This document shows positions 61,096-64,000 of a stretch of 64,000 nt of DNA, one piece after another. The notes beneath the pieces were generated by a model. It had not been told where the DNA came from, made no database searches, and saw nothing but the letters and a program-made list of their open reading frames with translations. This stretch comes from Streptomyces sp. CB01580 (lineage in GTDB: Bacteria; Actinomycetota; Actinomycetes; Streptomycetales; Streptomycetaceae): contig NZ_LIXJ01000016.1 in NCBI RefSeq assembly GCF_001905795.1, positions 136,411-200,410 of the forward strand, in the 5' to 3' direction. Made by a program: the position numbers and the translations under genes. Within the stretch, counting starts at the first letter, position 1. Every line of letters starts with the position of its first letter.

Positions 61096-62862
61096 CTAAA
61101 GGTACTGTCCGGTATTCGCCACCGTGTCGATCGAGCGACCGGTGTCCGCACCCTGCTTTCCGGTGACAAGGGTACGGATGAATACGATCCGCTCGCCCTT
61201 CTTGCCGGAGATGCGGGCCCAGTCGTCCGGGTTGGTGGTGTTCGGCAGGTCCTCGTTCTCCTTGAACTCGTCCACGCACGCCTGGAGGAGATGGGAGACG
61301 CGCAGGCCCTTCTGGCCCTGTTCGAGGAATGCCTTGATGGCCATTTTCTTCGCCCGGTCGACGATGTTCTGGATCATCGCGCCGGAATTGAAGTCCTTGA
61401 AATAGAGGACTTCCTTGTCGCCATTGGCGTACGTGACTTCGAGGAAGCGGTTCTCCTCGGACTCCATGTACATCCGCTCGACGACGGACTGGATCATGGC
61501 GTGCGCCGCGGCTTCCTTGGAGCCGGAGTGCTCCGTGATGTCGTCCGCGTGCAGCGGCAGCGAGGGGGTGAGGTACTTCGCGAAGATGTCCTTCGCCGCC
61601 TCCGCGTCGGGGCGCTCGATCTTGATCTTCACGTCCAGGCGTCCGGGCCGCAGGATCGCGGGGTCGATCATGTCCTCGCGGTTGGAGGCCCCGATGACGA
61701 TCACGTTCTCCAGGCCCTCGACACCGTCGATCTCGGCGAGCAGCTGGGGGACGATGGTGTTCTCCACGTCCGAGCTGACGCCGGAGCCGCGGGTGCGGAA
61801 GAGGGACTCCATCTCGTCGAAGAAGACGATGACGGGGGTGCCCTCGCCCGCCTTCTCGCGCGCACGCTGGAAGACCAGGCGGATGTGGCGCTCGGTCTCG
61901 CCGACGTACTTGTTGAGGAGTTCCGGGCCCTTGATGTTGAGGAAGTAGCTCTTTCCCGCGGGCTGGCCGGTGACCTCGGCGACCTTCTTGGCAAGGGAGT
62001 TGGCCACGGCCTTCGCGATGAGCGTCTTGCCGCAGCCGGGCGGGCCGTAGAGCAGGATGCCCTTCGGCGGCCGCAGTTCGTGCTCCTTGAAGAGGTCGGG
62101 ATGCAGGTAGGGCAGCTCGACCGCGTCCCGGATCAGCTCGATCTGGTCGCCCAGGCCGCCGATCCGGCCGTAGTCGATGTCCGGCACCTCTTCGAGGACG
62201 AGCTCCTCGACCTCGCTCTTGGGGACCACTTCGTAGACGTAGCCGGACCTGGGTTCGAGCAGCAGGGCGTCACCGGGGCGGACGGTGGTGTCCAGCAGGG
62301 GCTCGGCGAGCCGTACCACCCGCTCCTCGTCGGTGTGCCCGATGACCAGGGCCCGCTCGCCGTCCTCGAGGATCTCCTTGAGGGTGACGATGTCCCCGGC
62401 GCGCTCGAATTCCATGGCATCGACCACGTTGAGCGCTTCGTTGAGCATGACTTCCTGGCCGCGCCGGAGTTCGTCGAGCTCGATACTGGGGCTGACGTTC
62501 ACCCGGAGCTTGCGGCCCCCGGTGAAGATGTCGCAGGTACCGTCCTCGTTTCCCTGGAGAAACACACCGAAGCCGGCCGGTGGCTGCGCGAGCCGGTCGA
62601 CTTCTTCCTTCAGGGCCACGATCTGGTCGCGGGCCTCGCGGAGCGTGTTGGCGAGCCGCTCGTTCTGCGCGGTCACGCCCGCCAGGTTGGTCTGCAACTC
62701 GACGATCCGCTCTTCGAGAATCCTCGTATGGCGCGGAGAGTCGGCGAGCTTACGTCGCAGGACGGCGATTTCCTGCTCGAGATAGGCGACCTGGCCGGCT
62801 GGGTCTTCGGACCCCCGCCCGGGCCGGATGCCGCGGTTGATGTCGTCGTCGTGGGCTGCCAC
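61096..62862 (-). CDS. arc: Proteasome-associated AAA ATPase ARC (Mpa)
   Basis: 588 residues. A coiled coil (about 20-92) that binds Pup, two OB folds (about 95-235) and one AAA domain with Walker A GPPGCGKT (273-280), Walker B IVFFDEME and the sensor region NREDMIDPAILRPGRLD. The C-terminus NTGQYL carries the penultimate Tyr of the proteasome-docking HbYX-like tail. GTG 62862 after GGAGGAGGTGAGG was preferred over ATG 62880. It unfolds pupylated proteins into the 20S core. Confidence 0.96.
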   Translation of the reverse strand: MAAHDDDINRGIRPGRGSEDPAGQVAYLEQEIAVLRRKLADSPRHTRILEERIVELQTNLAGVTAQNERLANTLREARDQIVALKEEVDRLAQPPAGFGVFLQGNEDGTCDIFTGGRKLRVNVSPSIELDELRRGQEVMLNEALNVVDAMEFERAGDIVTLKEILEDGERALVIGHTDEERVVRLAEPLLDTTVRPGDALLLEPRSGYVYEVVPKSEVEELVLEEVPDIDYGRIGGLGDQIELIRDAVELPYLHPDLFKEHELRPPKGILLYGPPGCGKTLIAKAVANSLAKKVAEVTGQPAGKSYFLNIKGPELLNKYVGETERHIRLVFQRAREKAGEGTPVIVFFDEMESLFRTRGSGVSSDVENTIVPQLLAEIDGVEGLENVIVIGASNREDMIDPAILRPGRLDVKIKIERPDAEAAKDIFAKYLTPSLPLHADDITEHSGSKEAAAHAMIQSVVERMYMESEENRFLEVTYANGDKEVLYFKDFNSGAMIQNIVDRAKKMAIKAFLEQGQKGLRVSHLLQACVDEFKENEDLPNTTNPDDWARISGKKGERIVFIRTLVTGKQGADTGRSIDTVANTGQYL

Positions 62863-62899
62863 GGTCCTCACCTCCTCCAAGGGGAGCTGGACGCTTCCT

Positions 62900-62908
62900 G
62901 ACCCTACC
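62900..62908 (-). promoter_or_regulatory. GGTAGGGTC motif upstream of arc
   Basis: Third occurrence of the 9-mer, 37 bp before the arc GTG. The spacing to the start is nearly the same as for pup. Confidence 0.5.
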
Positions 62909-63109
62909 TGGGTGGGTGATGATTGAAACCCCTAGATCACAAAGACTGCGGGGCGTGTCCGATCTTCACCCTTGCGTTCCCCCTCGTCCCTGGGGAATAC
63001 CCACCCTTCAACATCGGAAAGCGGCCGGTTGTATCGTCGAACCGATCAACACACGTCAGGGCCGGCCACTTCTGGTTCGGAAAAGCAGGGAACGACAGGA
63101 GAGACGACC

Positions 63110-63415
63110 GTGCAGCAGGACGCTCCGACCGGCGGCGACGCGCAGGATCTGGAAGTCTGGATCGACCAGGACCTCTGCACGGGGGACGGCATCTGTGTGC
63201 AGTACGCGCCCGAGGTGTTCGAGCTGGACATCGACGGTCTGGCGTATGTGAAGAGCGCCGACGACGAGTTGCTCCAGGACAGCGGGGCGACGACGCCCGT
63301 ACCGCTGCCGCTGCTCCAGGACGTCGTCGATTCGGCCAAGGAATGCCCCGGCGAGTGCATTCACGTGCGTCGCGTCTCGGACAAGGTCGAGGTGTTCGGC
63401 CCCGAGGCCGCCTGA
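63110..63415 (+). CDS. Ferredoxin, single Fe-S cluster
   Basis: 101 residues. Cys residues in DQDLCTGDGICVQYAPEVFEL and AKECPGECIHV give the C-x5-C ... C-x3-C arrangement of the small actinobacterial ferredoxins that pass electrons to P450s or other oxygenases. The acidic composition is typical. GTG 63110 after AGGAGAG was chosen. It is divergent from arc; this neighbourhood is common in streptomycetes as I recall. No cognate reductase is in the window. Confidence 0.87.
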   Translation: MQQDAPTGGDAQDLEVWIDQDLCTGDGICVQYAPEVFELDIDGLAYVKSADDELLQDSGATTPVPLPLLQDVVDSAKECPGECIHVRRVSDKVEVFGPEAA

Positions 63416-63467
63416 TCCACCGGATCCGGGCGGCCGGTGCCGTGCCGGTTCCGGCCGCCGTGACCGG

Positions 63468-64000
63468 TCAGGCGCCGGCCGTGGTGGCCGGGGCGGTGCC
63501 GGCGGTGCGGACGAAGGCGCCGCCCTGCCAGCGCCAGGTGACCGCTTCGCGCTGGTCGGGGCAGCAGCGGGGCACGTCCTCGGAGGAGTAGCCGAGCAGG
63601 GTGGCGGAGACGACTCCGTCGCGCACCGCCAGAGCGCCGACGCTCATCTGCTGGGCGGGGTCCACCAGGGTCGCCACGACCCTGGGCGCGGCCCCGCTCG
63701 CCTGTGTGAGGACGTAGACGCCGCTGGGCGGGGTGCCGGAACCGGCGGCGCAGCGGACCACGGCGACGGTCTCGGGGCGGCCGTCCCCGTCCAGGTCGCC
63801 CGCGGCCTGCCGGGCGACGGTGTGCTCCAGGCCGCCGCAGTCCAGGGGGTAGGTCGCCCTCAGCGGATCGGGCGCGGCCGCGGGAGCCGGTCCCTGCCCC
63901 GCGGTGGTCCGGGGGGTCGACGCGGATGCCGCGGGCTCCGGCTGGAGCATGCCCGCGGCGGCGACGACGGCCGCCATGGCCGCCGCGGTGGCGAGCCAGT
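63468..64000 (-). CDS. Secreted or membrane FG-GAP-like protein, partial
   Basis: At least 177 residues; the frame is open to the window edge, so the true start is probably beyond 64000. A hydrophobic N-terminus (TAAAMAAVVAAAG) and a Pro/Ala/Thr-rich linker suggest export. GDLDGDGRPETVAVVRC resembles the Ca-binding loop of FG-GAP/VCBS repeats, and CCPDQREAVTWRW supplies paired Cys. The role is unknown. Confidence 0.6.
   Translation of the reverse strand, partial: WLATAAAMAAVVAAAGMLQPEPAASASTPRTTAGQGPAPAAAPDPLRATYPLDCGGLEHTVARQAAGDLDGDGRPETVAVVRCAAGSGTPPSGVYVLTQASGAAPRVVATLVDPAQQMSVGALAVRDGVVSATLLGYSSEDVPRCCPDQREAVTWRWQGGAFVRTAGTAPATTAGA

Overview
The window is very GC-rich, almost fully coding, and reads as a chromosomal core segment of a Streptomyces (Actinomycetota). 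The reasons are frequent GTG starts, the Pup-proteasome locus, the infC-rpmI-rplT / histidine kinase / pheST order, tatA-tatC beside pafB-pafC, and the fused glycine-betaine transporter. From memory the order resembles the S. coelicolor SCO1594-SCO1650 interval; this was not checked by search. No rRNA, tRNA, CRISPR array or prophage was recognised.

Layout. 1-6.5 kb: a truncated repeat element, a degenerate histidine-phosphatase-like gene, a MocR regulator divergent from an EamA exporter, a DUF1918 gene, a Tat-exported glycosidase-like protein and 3-hydroxybutyryl-CoA dehydrogenase. 6.6-15 kb: translation block on the minus strand (infC, rpmI, rplT, rRNA methyltransferase, orphan histidine kinase, pheS, pheT). 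15-18.2 kb: SseB-like protein, mycosin protease and a membrane-anchored partner. 18.3-25 kb: accessory metabolism and regulators (racemase-fold enzyme, FadR-type regulator with a gamma-glutamyl hydrolase, LysR with a TDT transporter, XRE-cupin with a metal-receptor protein). 25-29 kb: osmoprotectant ABC transporter. 29-34.7 kb: exonuclease, iron-box-controlled siderophore reductase, photolyase, a broken ADP-ribosylglycohydrolase and an SPW-repeat protein. 34.8-43.4 kb: a two-sided hydantoinase/DUF917 catabolic cluster with an NCS1 permease and a divergent PucR regulator. 43.4-54.6 kb: a long minus-strand series (pafA, two FKBP isomerases, pafB, pafC, zinc-ribbon protein, tatA, tatC, diacylglycerol kinase, Ski2-like helicase). 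54.6-57 kb: MFS exporter and LacI regulator around a perfect operator. 57-64 kb: the proteasome core (prcA, prcB, pup, dop, arc), a ferredoxin and a partial gene at the edge.

Pupylation (PafA, Dop, Pup), the 20S core (PrcA, PrcB), the ATPase ring (ARC) and the damage-response regulator PafBC all lie within about 13 kb. A nine-base motif containing a TAGGGT hexamer occurs upstream of prcB, pup and arc.

The most unusual signal is a family of short non-autonomous elements, resembling IS630/mariner-type MITEs, inserted at CTAG-like sites. One copy breaks the ADP-ribosylglycohydrolase by 164 bp. Another cuts off the predicted last 25 residues of a hydantoinase and removes its overlap with the next gene. 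A 62-bp derivative sits inside a TAG stop codon and rebuilds it. Two apparent attenuators (infC leader, osmoprotectant operon leader) and a 62-bp perfect palindrome also stand out.
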